Position numbers and translations under genes: made by a program. Positions 42,450-51,678 of a DNA stretch of 64,000 nt are shown piece after piece. The stretch comes from Candidatus Sulfurimonas baltica. GTDB taxonomy: Bacteria; Campylobacterota; Campylobacteria; Campylobacterales; Sulfurimonadaceae. The notes below the pieces were generated by a model. It worked only from the letters and a program-made list of their open reading frames with translations. It was not told the origin of the DNA and ran no database searches. Numbering within the stretch: position 1 is the first letter of the stretch; each line of letters starts with the position of its first letter. The stretch spans positions 2,480,001-2,544,000 of the forward strand of contig NZ_CP054492.1 in the NCBI RefSeq assembly GCF_015265455.1, read 5' to 3'.

Positions 42450-44798
42450 TCATTCTCTCCCGCACATTACTCTATAGTCACAAAACAAGCAATTTTTCAA
42501 ATCTTCACATTTTTCAAAGTTAACATCTTCAATGCAAAGCAAATCTTTTATATTCGACTCAAGCACTGCTAACTTCTCTTCTAAAAAAGCCTCATTTACA
42601 ATTTTAGACTCTTTGAGGTCATAGTATCCACACCCGACTACATTGCCTAATCCGCCAGCTAAGAGGTAGTAAAACTCAAGTTGGAAGTCTGTTGCTTCTG
42701 TAAAGTTCTTCTCTGTATAAAGAGGGTATTTTCCTGTTTTATAGTCAAGTACGAATATCTCATTTGCACGTTTATCTATTCGGTCTATTTGCCCAACCAA
42801 AGTGATTCCTGCAAAGCTACATTCCATACTCTCTTCACATTTGTACACTTCCCATCCATCTGCGAATCGTTTAACTTCTTCTTGGCAAAACTTGTCCAGA
42901 TTTCTTTTTTGCATAGCTATAAGATACTTCTCTAACTCACTCTCTCCACAAGCCTCGTCAAGCTCTACATGTAGATTTTTTTTGAGCTCGTCAACATTGG
43001 AGTAACTGCTCTTTTTCGTGTAGAGCTCTTTTAGCGCCTCATGGACATCTAAACCAATCTCATACTCTTTTGGCATATCTTTTGGTATCTCATGAGCGTA
43101 TATATTTTTGACATATCTGTAGTAGTATTTTCTTTTACATGTAAGAAAGTTTTTTAGTCTTGTAGCAGATAGTTTTTGGTTTTTAAAGCTGTACTCTAGC
43201 TTTATCTCTTCCTCTTCTTTTTCTACATGTAGAGTTTTTTTCTCGAACAAAATATTTGCATAATCTAATTCCACATGTAGAGTTTTCTCTTGAATCCCAA
43301 GCTGTTTTAAAAATCTAGAACCTGAACTATCGCTTGATTTTACAAACGAGATTGCCACCTCTTTACTTCTACTGATTAACATCTCATAGTAGTGTTTTTG
43401 TAGGTTTTCTCTGTCGCTCATTGTAGGGAGATTTGCCATCTCTCTTATGCTTGTGTTTAAAAACATATCTTTGTCGCTTCTCTTTGGTACGTTTGAATCG
43501 CTAAAGTCAACTATTACTACCGCATCGAACTTAACTGAACGTGTCTCTAAAACACCCATAACAGTTATTTTCCCACCTCGTACATCATCCAGAGTTCTGC
43601 TAGCCAATCTTTGCAAGAAAACTGAGAGCAGAGATTTAACACCCATCTCTCTCATATATGGCAATATATTTTTAAAACCGTAAAGCTCTTCTTCAAATAT
43701 TTTTATCTCTTTTTTATTTGAAAATCTCTCTTTGTACTCTCTCAAAAACGCTAAAATATCCACCTCATGACTTTTTTTGTAGTATATACTTCGAAGTAAC
43801 ATGTAGAACTCATCACCAACTCTCTCCAGTCTAGCTTCGTTCTCTTTTGAGTCTTGGTCTATAAACTTACATGTAGAGTCTAGTTTTTCATAAATCTTTG
43901 TTTTGTTAAACGGTTCGCCCATTGCAAAGTTAAAGTTAGATTTTTCATCAAAAGCTTTAAGCATTGGGGCAAATTTTTCATCTGGAAGTATTACCGCTAT
44001 ATTTTCAGGCTTATGTCCGCTCTTAATAAAGTCATATATCTTTTTTTGCACAAATGCAACTTGCAGTATTGTCTCACTAAAAGATTCACATGTAACATTT
44101 TTGTTTTGCACTTGCTTATGAGAGCTAATTATTTCACGCTTATTTAAAGAAATTTCATACTCAAAACCATTTTCCAGCTCTATACCTAACTCTAAGAACT
44201 TACTCTGCATTTTAGAATTAAACTTAGTAGTATTAAACACTACATGTAGCGTGCTAAACTCACAACATTTTTGTAAAAGTTCCAGTTCAAAGTTTGTTAA
44301 ATGGCCATCTACATGTAGAACAATTTTTTTATGAGTTTTTGCATATGATTCATTGAAGGTGTAGAGTTTAGCAAGAAATATTTTATCTAAAATTTTTCTC
44401 TCACTGCACAAGAGCTGATACCTTTTATACAACTCTTGCAAAATTGTTATATGCTCTTCATACTCGCCGTAAATATCTGAGGTATCCAATCTCTTTATGT
44501 CGTACATCTCAGCACTCATCTCTTCAAAAAATTTAAAAATATATGAACTGTTTTTAGTAAATGTGAAAAAGTTTCTCTGGATTTGAAGTTTCGTAAATGC
44601 TTTAAAGTCTGAAGCTTCAAGGAGAAGTAAAACTCTGCTATCCGCATCAAGTGTTTTAAAATCTTTGACTATACAGAGTTTTGAGATGAAATCACTCATA
44701 GTAATAAAGTTGGGAAGAAAAAGAGTTGAGTTATCAATTGCCATCTGCTCTGCTCTTATTGCGCGGGCTGATGGCAAGACTATAGTTGAGTTATTCAT
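42450..44798 (-). CDS. addB: AddB-like nuclease subunit with iron-sulfur cluster site
   Basis: Second subunit of AddAB. 782 residues, with a degenerate N-terminal helicase part (STIVLPSARAIRAEQMAI) and a C-terminal nuclease (VGQIDRIDKRANEIFVLDYKTG, the D...DYK motif). Four cysteines frame the nuclease: LTCKRKYYYRY, and CLFCDYRVMC at the very end, the 4Fe-4S site of the AddB/Dna2 class. It precedes addA in the usual order but is separated by 4.2 kb of accessory genes. The gene is the densest in CTACATGTAG (42965, 43223, 44240, 44309) and near variants. Confidence 0.85.
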   Translation of the reverse strand: MNNSTIVLPSARAIRAEQMAIDNSTLFLPNFITMSDFISKLCIVKDFKTLDADSRVLLLLEASDFKAFTKLQIQRNFFTFTKNSSYIFKFFEEMSAEMYDIKRLDTSDIYGEYEEHITILQELYKRYQLLCSERKILDKIFLAKLYTFNESYAKTHKKIVLHVDGHLTNFELELLQKCCEFSTLHVVFNTTKFNSKMQSKFLELGIELENGFEYEISLNKREIISSHKQVQNKNVTCESFSETILQVAFVQKKIYDFIKSGHKPENIAVILPDEKFAPMLKAFDEKSNFNFAMGEPFNKTKIYEKLDSTCKFIDQDSKENEARLERVGDEFYMLLRSIYYKKSHEVDILAFLREYKERFSNKKEIKIFEEELYGFKNILPYMREMGVKSLLSVFLQRLASRTLDDVRGGKITVMGVLETRSVKFDAVVIVDFSDSNVPKRSDKDMFLNTSIREMANLPTMSDRENLQKHYYEMLISRSKEVAISFVKSSDSSGSRFLKQLGIQEKTLHVELDYANILFEKKTLHVEKEEEEIKLEYSFKNQKLSATRLKNFLTCKRKYYYRYVKNIYAHEIPKDMPKEYEIGLDVHEALKELYTKKSSYSNVDELKKNLHVELDEACGESELEKYLIAMQKRNLDKFCQEEVKRFADGWEVYKCEESMECSFAGITLVGQIDRIDKRANEIFVLDYKTGKYPLYTEKNFTEATDFQLEFYYLLAGGLGNVVGCGYYDLKESKIVNEAFLEEKLAVLESNIKDLLCIEDVNFEKCEDLKNCLFCDYRVMCGRE
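42965..44318. repeat. Highly iterated palindrome CTACATGTAG, densest cluster
   Basis: Exact copies across the window start at 279, 354, 3350, 3395, 18181, 18475, 20141, 36620, 42965, 43223, 44240, 44309 and 61510. Palindrome-preserving variants TTACATGTAA (471, 36145, 43135) and GTACATGTAC (61453) and many one-mismatch forms also occur. All exact copies are inside genes; 12 of 13 read CTA CAT GTA (Leu-His-Val). By a rough base-composition estimate (about 35% GC assumed) fewer than one copy would be expected in 64 kb. Confidence 0.85.
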
Positions 44799-44812
44799 AA
44801 AAGAATTATAGC

Positions 44813-45319
44813 TTAATATTCAAAAGCCTCTTTAGCTCTAGTGTCGGCTTTAACATTGTAAAATCTTTGAACATCTTGCACATTGGCTTTTGCCATAATA
44901 TCCCATCTTCCCTCTTGAGGAAGTTTGATAGTTGCAAAAGTATAAACTCCATTTTCAACTGACGGATTACTCAGCTCTTGGTCGTGCTTATGGTTGTTTG
45001 GTCTTGTAACAATCACTTTTATCTTTGCACTATTTACCGGTTGAGAGTTTACGTCGGTAACCCTATATTTTATTGTTGAACCCTCTACATGTAAAGTATC
45101 AGTGATATACTCAATCTTATATTTTTTATCAAATGCAATCTTTGCTTGTATTAACTCATTTGCTTTTGCATCAGCTTCATGATAGCCCATCATATAAGTA
45201 TCACTCTTTTCAACTGGAAGTGTGTTAGCAACAACTACAGTCACTATACAGGCACTAAACACAAGCATAATTGATATACCGATTGCATATGGCCAAATTC
45301 TACCGTTAGCTATGTTCAT
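44813..45319 (-). CDS. FixH family protein
   Basis: 168 residues with an N-terminal membrane anchor (IWPYAIGISIMLVFSACIVTVVVA) and a periplasmic beta domain (YRVTDVNSQPVNSAKIKVIVTRP, GRWDIMAKANVQD) typical of FixH, an accessory protein for cbb3 oxidase assembly, with a proposed part in copper handling. It stands at the end of the cco operon, as in relatives. It overlaps the preceding gene by 14 bases. Confidence 0.8.
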   Translation of the reverse strand: MNIANGRIWPYAIGISIMLVFSACIVTVVVANTLPVEKSDTYMMGYHEADAKANELIQAKIAFDKKYKIEYITDTLHVEGSTIKYRVTDVNSQPVNSAKIKVIVTRPNNHKHDQELSNPSVENGVYTFATIKLPQEGRWDIMAKANVQDVQRFYNVKADTRAKEAFEY

Positions 45320-45992
45320 TTTTTTTCCTTATAAAATATAGTTTTCTTTTAATATACAAGACTATGCCATAAACAATAATGCCGTAAAACAATACCTTCA
45401 CGAGTAAAATACTGTTTTGATTAGCATTGCCGACTGCATTTTGCAAAACTACATTTTTACTTTCTGCTATCTGCTCTGCAATATCAGCGTAACCGTTAAA
45501 CATAGAACCACTGTACTTTCCAAGGATTTCTCCTTTTTTAGCTTTTTGAGCCAAGAGAGGCAAGATTGTACCGCCGCTTGTCATATCACTAAAATCCATA
45601 TTCATCAAAGCAATTACAAAAGCTTGAACCGGTGATGAAATGGGGCTTAAAATCTGTTTTTTATCGAAATACTTATATAAAGATGGCTCGCTTGCCAATA
45701 TATCCACTTTGGAGTCCATCTCTGAAAAGGTAAGCAAAATCGTAGGCTCACTGAAATCTTTCATCAGCTCTTTTTCATACTCAACTATATGCATCTTGTT
45801 TGGGAGCTCTTTAAGCATAATAAGTCTTAAAGATATTCCCGTTTTTTGATATAGTTCAGAACCCAGTTTCTCAATCTGTTCACTAAAAGCAGGATTGAAA
45901 ATAACTTCATCTTTATATAAATATTGCGCTGTAAGTGATGTGTTAAACAGTACTGTGAGGATGAGGGCCGCAAGCCCTCTAGAAAATTTCAA
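45306..45992 (-). CDS. TPM-domain-like secreted protein of the cco operon
   Basis: 228 residues: signal peptide (RGLAALILTVLFNTSLTA), then a domain like TPM (FSEQIEKLGSELYQKTGISLRLIML, TILLTFSEMDSKVDILASEP) and a C-terminal membrane helix followed by KRKLYFIRKKNEHS. TPM domains have been linked to photosystem repair and to phosphatase activity; here the position between ccoP/DUF4006 and fixH suggests help in cytochrome oxidase biogenesis (inference). The tail is cytoplasmic and basic. Confidence 0.65.
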   Translation of the reverse strand: MKFSRGLAALILTVLFNTSLTAQYLYKDEVIFNPAFSEQIEKLGSELYQKTGISLRLIMLKELPNKMHIVEYEKELMKDFSEPTILLTFSEMDSKVDILASEPSLYKYFDKKQILSPISSPVQAFVIALMNMDFSDMTSGGTILPLLAQKAKKGEILGKYSGSMFNGYADIAEQIAESKNVVLQNAVGNANQNSILLVKVLFYGIIVYGIVLYIKRKLYFIRKKNEHS

Positions 45993-46001
45993 AAAAATTT
46001 C

Positions 46002-46091
46002 CTAACCAACAAAAAGATGATTTGGCGTTAAAACCACATAAGCAGTGTAGATAGCCATTATTACAAGGCCCCATGAAATAATTTTTTCCAT
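46002..46091 (-). CDS. 29-residue single-span membrane protein in the cco operon
   Basis: A reading frame with a good ribosome binding site (AAAGGGGCAAATA before ATG 46091): MEKIISWGLVIMAIYTAYVV, then LTPNHLFVG. It is one membrane helix and a short tail. It lies 11 bases after the DUF4006 gene and 9 before the TPM-like gene. Small single-span subunits are common in oxidase operons (CcoQ, CcoH-type), so it may join or assemble the oxidase (inference). Confidence 0.7.
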   Translation of the reverse strand: MEKIISWGLVIMAIYTAYVVLTPNHLFVG

Positions 46092-46102
46092 TATTTGCCC
46101 CT

Positions 46103-46312
46103 TTACTTTACATCAACTATATGTTTAGCATTGTCTGTGCTAATCATTTTTATTGATTGTTCATCTTTTATCTCATAAAAGTTTGTCGCACTTGTATTTT
46201 GCACACTTAGTCCCCAAGCTGATAAAACAACTAGGATTGCAAGTAGCAATACAGTTGCAATTAACATACCTGTTATACCATCCAGAGCAAATACGCTTCT
46301 GTTCTCATTCAT
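46103..46312 (-). CDS. DUF4006 family membrane protein
   Basis: 69 residues: NENRSVFALDGITGMLIAT, one membrane helix (about 14-34), then a periplasmic tail. This family is known from Campylobacterota, following ccoP. Probably an accessory factor of the cbb3 oxidase; role not defined. Confidence 0.85.
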   Translation of the reverse strand: MNENRSVFALDGITGMLIATVLLLAILVVLSAWGLSVQNTSATNFYEIKDEQSIKMISTDNAKHIVDVK

Positions 46313-46322
46313 ATCTGACTCC

Positions 46323-47252
46323 TTATTTATTCAAGCTGCTGATATATGCACCAACAGCCTCTTTTTGTTTAGCGTTAAGTCTCTCAAATTTAGGCATTTC
46401 GCCAATAATACCTTTTTTGCCGTGAAGCAGAACATCCACAACAAGACTAGTTGTAAACGTTGCAATGCTTGGAGCAACATTTTCAATACCCATTCCATCA
46501 GCACCGTGACACATGGCACAAGTTCCGGCAAATATATCAGCACCCTCTCCACTCATACCGTTTGCAACATAAAAAGAGACCATATTAATCTCTCCATCCG
46601 TAATCAGAGCGCCGCTGTTGCTATTGAGAAGACCATTACGATCTGGCATCGGCGTTGACTGCTTAGGGTCTAGCAAATAGTTGTCAGAGCCATTTTCTAT
46701 TGCATACTTAACTGAACTTGCACTAATTCTTTTATTAAGATTAGCTGCTTTGCCATCAATACCATCAGCACTGATTCCGTGACAAACTTTACACTCAGCC
46801 AAATATACAGATTCACCCATCTCTACCAATCTACTGCCGGTTATATCAGCATATTTTGCTTCAAATTTGGCATTGTGAGCTGCCGTATCTTCATTATACT
46901 CACCAATTTGTGAATATGCATTTACAGGATAACCAATGGTCATATACCACATTCCCCAAACCATAAGTATTAAGAACATAACAGCCCAACCCATAGGCAA
47001 CTCATTTAAGTATTCACCGATACCATCCCAACTCTCTTCAGCCAACTGCCCATCTGCAGTGTCTGTTTGCATTTGACGAACATACTTGATTACAACAAAA
47101 ACTGTAATTATTACTAGTGCTATTGCGCCGGTAACTGCAAGAATATTGACGATATCACCATTTAAACCACCCTCTGAACCACCTACTGACAAGTAAGTCA
47201 ACAGTATCATCACAGCAGCAAAGATAATTCCCCCAAGATAAAGCTTATTCAT
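46323..47252 (-). CDS. ccoP: cbb3-type cytochrome c oxidase subunit III (CcoP), di-heme
   Basis: Di-heme c-type subunit that takes electrons from the bc1 complex or soluble cytochromes. Two N-terminal membrane helices (6-24, 35-58) and a third at about 85-105 (MGWAVMFLILMVWGMWYM), then heme sites CKVCHG near 157 and CAMCHG near 242, with axial methionines in STPMPDRNG and GEMPKFERL. 309 residues. Its start overlaps ccoQ by four bases. Confidence 0.94.
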   Translation of the reverse strand: MNKLYLGGIIFAAVMILLTYLSVGGSEGGLNGDIVNILAVTGAIALVIITVFVVIKYVRQMQTDTADGQLAEESWDGIGEYLNELPMGWAVMFLILMVWGMWYMTIGYPVNAYSQIGEYNEDTAAHNAKFEAKYADITGSRLVEMGESVYLAECKVCHGISADGIDGKAANLNKRISASSVKYAIENGSDNYLLDPKQSTPMPDRNGLLNSNSGALITDGEINMVSFYVANGMSGEGADIFAGTCAMCHGADGMGIENVAPSIATFTTSLVVDVLLHGKKGIIGEMPKFERLNAKQKEAVGAYISSLNK

Positions 47253-47488
47253 ATATCTCTCCTATTTCTCTTTATTCTACCCTCAAGGGGCACCTCGTCA
47301 TCAGACATAGGTGACACCGGAGTATCATCTATATCATCTTTGAGTGCCATATTGCTAAAACTCTCATAGTCTATTCCATCTGCATCTTTTCTTTTTGTAT
47401 ATAAATGATATATATATGCATAAAGAGCTATAACCAAAATAGTTATTAGAGCAAAATATCCATAAGCTTGAATTTGTGCAATATCCAC
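47249..47488 (-). CDS. ccoQ: cbb3-type oxidase CcoQ-like subunit
   Basis: 79 residues with one membrane helix (YGYFALITILVIALYAYIYHLY) followed by a hydrophilic tail. It sits between ccoO and ccoP and overlaps ccoP by four bases. The tail is longer and more acidic than in other proteobacteria. Confidence 0.85.
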   Translation of the reverse strand: MDIAQIQAYGYFALITILVIALYAYIYHLYTKRKDADGIDYESFSNMALKDDIDDTPVSPMSDDEVPLEGRIKRNRRDI

Positions 47489-47501
47489 TACAAACCCCTA
47501 C

Positions 47502-48194
47502 TTATTGAAGACTGTTCATGTAAGCAATAAGAGCAACTATCTCAGGAATATCTCCGTTAGCTACTGCATCTTTTACATCTTGATCTTTCATATCCGCCGC
47601 TATCACTTTTGCTTCAGCTAAGGCTAAATCGTTTGCATCGGCGACACTGCTTCCCATTTTAACAACTTTTTTAGAGCCGTCTTTCATAGGAACTTCTTTG
47701 TTATACGGAACTGAGAAGAACTGTGCAACAGTTAGTTGCTCTGCATAAGCAGTATCTATATCAGCCTTATTTGTAAACATCCATTTGTAAGCGGGCATAA
47801 TAGAGCCCGGAACCACAGAAGCTGGATCTTTCATATGATTTTCATGCCAGTCAGTAGTTCTATAATTACCAACGCGCATTAAGTCTGGACCTGTTCTTTT
47901 AGAGCCCCAAAGAAAAGGACGATCATAAGCATACTCACCACTTAAAGAGTAGTGACCATAACGGTCAGTCTCTGATTTAAACGGACGAACAAGCTGTGAG
48001 TGACATGCATTACAACTATTTTTAATATAAACGTGACGACCCGCCAACTCTAATGTAGAGTATGGAGCTGTACCGATTACAGGACGAGATGCTTGAGCAA
48101 AATTTGGTAATATTTCTACTAAACCAGCAAAAGCAATTACTACGAATACACCTACCGCAAAAAAGAACGGATGTTTTTCTAACCAATGAAACAT
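47502..48194 (-). CDS. ccoO: cbb3-type cytochrome c oxidase subunit II (CcoO), mono-heme
   Basis: 230 residues: an N-terminal helix (FFFAVGVFVVIAFAGLVEIL), heme site NSCNACHSQLVRPF near residue 60, DRYGHYSLSGEYAYDRPFLWG and KRTGPDLMRVGN, all typical of CcoO. It relays electrons from CcoP to CcoN. Seventeen bases after ccoN. Confidence 0.95.
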   Translation of the reverse strand: MFHWLEKHPFFFAVGVFVVIAFAGLVEILPNFAQASRPVIGTAPYSTLELAGRHVYIKNSCNACHSQLVRPFKSETDRYGHYSLSGEYAYDRPFLWGSKRTGPDLMRVGNYRTTDWHENHMKDPASVVPGSIMPAYKWMFTNKADIDTAYAEQLTVAQFFSVPYNKEVPMKDGSKKVVKMGSSVADANDLALAEAKVIAADMKDQDVKDAVANGDIPEIVALIAYMNSLQ

Positions 48195-48211
48195 ATTATT
48201 ATCCTTATCTT

Positions 48212-49705
48212 TTATGCGCCCATAGGCGATGCGTTTTGAAGCTCAGACTCTTCAACTCTGCGAGAAGACATAGTTTTATACATGTTATAAGCAAACATCA
48301 AGAAACCAACAAGATACAATAAACCACCCACGCCACGTATAGCGTAGTAAGGATGAAGAACAGTTACCGTATCAATGAAAGAGTAAGCTAAGTTACCAAA
48401 TTCATCATGAGCACGCCACATCATACCTTGAGTAATACCTGCAATCCACATAGAGGTGAAGTATAAAACAACGCCTAATGTTTGAATCCAGAACTGTGCC
48501 GCCATAAGAGATTTAGAGTAAATCTCTCTTTTAAACACACGTGGAGCCATATGAAAGAGTGCAGCCATAATCATAAAGCCGACCCATCCAAGAACACCAT
48601 CATGCACGTGACCAACAATCCAGTCGGTAAAGTGTGCAATCGCGTTAACTGATTTTATTGCTTGAATCGGACCTTCTAATGTTGAGAACATGTAAAAAGT
48701 TGAACCTAGAACCATAAACTTTATAAGAGGAGATGCTGCAACCTGCTGCCACTCACCCTTCATCGTAAGAAGCATATTAATAGCTGAACCCCATGATGGC
48801 AAGATTAAGATGACAGAGAAAATTGAACCCATTGTCTGTACCCAGTCTGGAACTGTTGAATATAGAAGGTGATGACCGCCAGCCCATAAATAAACGAACA
48901 TTAAGCCCCAAAAAGAGAGTAAAGATAGCTTATAAGAATAAATCGCTTGACCAGACTCTTTTGGTAAAAAGTAGTAAATCATGGCAACAATAGGAACCGT
49001 AAAACCAAAGGCAACAGCATTGTGTCCATACCACCACTGAACAAGTGCATCATTAGTGCCTGCATACATAGAAACAGAATGGTACCAAGCACCAATCCCA
49101 CTTTCGCCAGCAGCAGATGTACCTAAAATTGTAGGTATCTCCATATTGTTAAATAGATAAAGCATAGCTATACCTAGGAATGTAGCAATGTAATACCAAA
49201 TAGATATATATAGTGACTTTTCACGGCGCATACCGATAAGACCGAACATACTTAAGCCAAATACGACCCATACCACTACTACAGCAATATCAATTGGCCA
49301 CTCAAATTCAGCATACTCTTTTGAAGTAGTAACACCTGCTAATAGTGATATAACAACCGAAGCGACTACCACCAAATAGAGCCAAAAGTGTAATTTACCC
49401 AAAAACATCAATACTCTAGACTCTGCCATTGATACTTTTAATACACGCTGACCAACATAATACCAAGTAGCAAAAATACCACTAAGTGTAAAACCAAAAA
49501 TTACCGCATCTGTGTGCAGTGGACGAAGACGACTAAAATTAGTGTATTCAGCTAAACCGTCCCCCAGAAATAAATTAAGCCCGGGATAAGCAAGTTGAAA
49601 AGCTAAAATTACACCTACTAACATGCCAACAATTCCTAAAATAACTGTTGTAAACATGAACATCTTAGCAACTGTATAGTCGTACTCTAATGGACGATTC
49701 TCCAT
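48212..49705 (-). CDS. ccoN: cbb3-type cytochrome c oxidase subunit I (CcoN)
   Basis: Catalytic subunit with heme b and the b3-CuB centre, reducing oxygen at low concentration. 497 residues, twelve helices. Key parts: RLRPLHTDAVIFGF with a heme His, QWWYGHNAVAFGFTVPIVAMIYYFLPK with the CuB His and the cross-linked Tyr region, AGGHHLLYSTVPDWVQ, and HFTDWIVGHVHDGVLGWVGF near the end with the heme ligands. First gene of ccoNOQP; AAGGAGG lies eight bases before the ATG. Confidence 0.96.
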   Translation of the reverse strand: MENRPLEYDYTVAKMFMFTTVILGIVGMLVGVILAFQLAYPGLNLFLGDGLAEYTNFSRLRPLHTDAVIFGFTLSGIFATWYYVGQRVLKVSMAESRVLMFLGKLHFWLYLVVVASVVISLLAGVTTSKEYAEFEWPIDIAVVVVWVVFGLSMFGLIGMRREKSLYISIWYYIATFLGIAMLYLFNNMEIPTILGTSAAGESGIGAWYHSVSMYAGTNDALVQWWYGHNAVAFGFTVPIVAMIYYFLPKESGQAIYSYKLSLLSFWGLMFVYLWAGGHHLLYSTVPDWVQTMGSIFSVILILPSWGSAINMLLTMKGEWQQVAASPLIKFMVLGSTFYMFSTLEGPIQAIKSVNAIAHFTDWIVGHVHDGVLGWVGFMIMAALFHMAPRVFKREIYSKSLMAAQFWIQTLGVVLYFTSMWIAGITQGMMWRAHDEFGNLAYSFIDTVTVLHPYYAIRGVGGLLYLVGFLMFAYNMYKTMSSRRVEESELQNASPMGA

Positions 49706-49916
49706 ATATAGCCTCCTTATAGATTCAAAGCAATTAAATTTAACTAATTATCATAAAATTAGCAAATCAATTAACATTAGCATATTATCAGTATAAATGT
49801 TTAAGTAATCTTAAATATTGACAAAATTATGACAAATTTGAAAATTTTATTAATTATTTATCTAATTCTTATGCTTAAGCAATAAAAAAATGTTAATTGA
49901 GGGTTGGAGGAGAGCT
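49706..49916 (-). promoter_or_regulatory. Upstream region of ccoNOQP
   Basis: 211 bases without a gene between carA and ccoN, very AT-rich. On the minus strand it holds TTGTCATAATTTTGTCAAT with two TTGTCA-like -35 candidates, several TATAAT-like stretches and the ribosome binding site next to ccoN. No clear FNR box (TTGAT-N4-ATCAA) could be found by eye. Confidence 0.35.
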
Positions 49917-51047
49917 TTATCTTTTTATTAAAGATAAAAACTCATTGAAGATATATCTGCTCTCTTTTGGTCCAGGACTTGACTCTGGATGATGTTGAAC
50001 AGAGAATATTGGAGAGTCATTATATTTCAAACCCTCTATGGTGTTGTCAAAAAGATTTGTATGGGTAACTTTTGCAACTTCAATTATATTGTCAGGAACA
50101 TTATAGTTATGATTTTGCGCTGTAATCTCAACCAAGCCTGTTTTCTCATTTTTTACAGGATGATTTCCACCATGATGACCAAATTTGAGCTTGTATGTGT
50201 CATACCCATGAGAGATAGAGAGTAGTTGATGCCCAAGACAGATCCCAAATATTGGAATTTTTGCAGCTATAAGTTTTTTAATCTGCTCTTGCTCTTTTTT
50301 AAGCACCAAAGGGTCACCAGGTCCATTTGACAGAAATACACCGTCAATTTCTTTAGAGTTGTATCTGCTTATAAGATTATCGGCTGAAAAATCATTTGGA
50401 ATTACTTCAACACCAATCCCGGCACTTACAATCTCGTTTAATATATTTGTTTTAACACCAAAATCAATTACAACTATATTTGCTTGAACTTCGGGAGCCT
50501 TATCAAAATCAAAACCGATTTTTTCTGCATAAGTTGACTGAGTATGTTTATAAGCCTCTTTTGTGCTTACTATATCTATATAATTAATTTCTTCAATACG
50601 AGGAGAATTTTGCAAAATCTTTTTCAACTCATCTTTGTCACTAATCTCAGTAGATGCTACCATCATCATAGCACCCTCATCTCTTAACATCTTAGTTAAG
50701 TACCTCGTATCAATATCACAAATACCCATTACATTATGCTCTTTTAAAAATGCATCCAAAGAGTTTTCTGCTCTGAAGTTAGAATATCTTTTTTGATATT
50801 TTCTAACTAACATACCCTTGGCGTGAGCGCCTTTGCTCTCCATGTCTTGAGCATTTACTCCGACATTTCCAATTTCTGGCGCAGTAAAAGTTACAAACTG
50901 TCCAGCATAAGATGGATCAGACATAATCTCCTGATATCCACTCATAGATGTGTTAAAAACAATTTCACCGACTATTGTATCTTCTGCACCAAAGCTGCTT
51001 GCCTCTAAGAAAGTTCCGTTCTCAAGATATAAAAAAGCTTTTTTCAT
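49917..51047 (-). CDS. carA: Carbamoyl-phosphate synthase small subunit CarA
   Basis: Glutaminase subunit that passes ammonia to CarB for carbamoyl phosphate, used for arginine and pyrimidines. The triad is intact: Cys in FGICLGHQLLS, His and Glu in VQHHPESSPGP. The N-terminal domain shows FLYLENGTFLEA and GQFVTFTAPEIGN. I start at the ATG at 51047, eight bases after GGAG; the upstream ATG at 51053 would be only two bases from it and overlaps the previous stop. carB is not in the window. Confidence 0.94.
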   Translation of the reverse strand: MKKAFLYLENGTFLEASSFGAEDTIVGEIVFNTSMSGYQEIMSDPSYAGQFVTFTAPEIGNVGVNAQDMESKGAHAKGMLVRKYQKRYSNFRAENSLDAFLKEHNVMGICDIDTRYLTKMLRDEGAMMMVASTEISDKDELKKILQNSPRIEEINYIDIVSTKEAYKHTQSTYAEKIGFDFDKAPEVQANIVVIDFGVKTNILNEIVSAGIGVEVIPNDFSADNLISRYNSKEIDGVFLSNGPGDPLVLKKEQEQIKKLIAAKIPIFGICLGHQLLSISHGYDTYKLKFGHHGGNHPVKNEKTGLVEITAQNHNYNVPDNIIEVAKVTHTNLFDNTIEGLKYNDSPIFSVQHHPESSPGPKESRYIFNEFLSLIKR

Positions 51048-51052
51048 ACTCA

Positions 51053-51604
51053 TTACTCCATACCTCTTTTTGTTAATTCCTCACGATAAAGTTTTTCATA
51101 TAAAATATCAAACTCATCTGTGCCTGGAATATATCTTTTTTTATAAGTTTTAATTTTATCCATAATTGCAGTATCTAATTCTGAAGCCTCTGCAATAAAA
51201 GAGGTAATTGCATTATAGATAATATTTTTTATTCTGTTTTCTGTCACTTCAAAATGAATCAAATCTTCTTCATAAAGTTCATCTAAAATTTTATGAGAAA
51301 GGTCTGAATAACGCTCTTCATAGTTTAAGATAATTCCAAACTCAGGTGCGAGTTTTTTCTTTATCATAAAGAAAAGTTGTCTTTCATCAACAAGGTTAAA
51401 CTCAATTTCTTCTTCGTTATCTTCGCAGATATCATTAACTTTTTCTTCTAGTGCAAGCTCTTGATTTACGTTGTGAATCAATATCTTTTCAGCTTCTTTA
51501 GCAACAAATTCAAGACCTTTTGTAATAGTAACAACACCGCTCTTGTTTAGGTCAATTGCAATTTTACTGGATATATGAGGGATAGCTTTTAGTGATATTT
51601 TCAT
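51053..51604 (-). CDS. DUF507 family protein
   Basis: 183 residues, soluble, acidic and mostly helical: KISLKAIPHISSKIAIDLNKSG at the start, VEKILIHNVNQELALEEKVND-like helices and FFMIKKKLAPEFGIILNYEERYSDLSHKI. DUF507 is found in Campylobacterota and Aquificae, with no known role. ATG 51604 follows AAGG by eight bases; an in-frame TTG stands one codon before. Its stop overlaps the start of carA, so the two are coupled. Confidence 0.82.
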   Translation of the reverse strand: MKISLKAIPHISSKIAIDLNKSGVVTITKGLEFVAKEAEKILIHNVNQELALEEKVNDICEDNEEEIEFNLVDERQLFFMIKKKLAPEFGIILNYEERYSDLSHKILDELYEEDLIHFEVTENRIKNIIYNAITSFIAEASELDTAIMDKIKTYKKRYIPGTDEFDILYEKLYREELTKRGME

Positions 51605-51678
51605 CAATAGACCTTGTCTTGTATAAAATAATTTTTGTATTTTACACTAAGTAAGGTAAAGATATGATTAGAGAGAAA

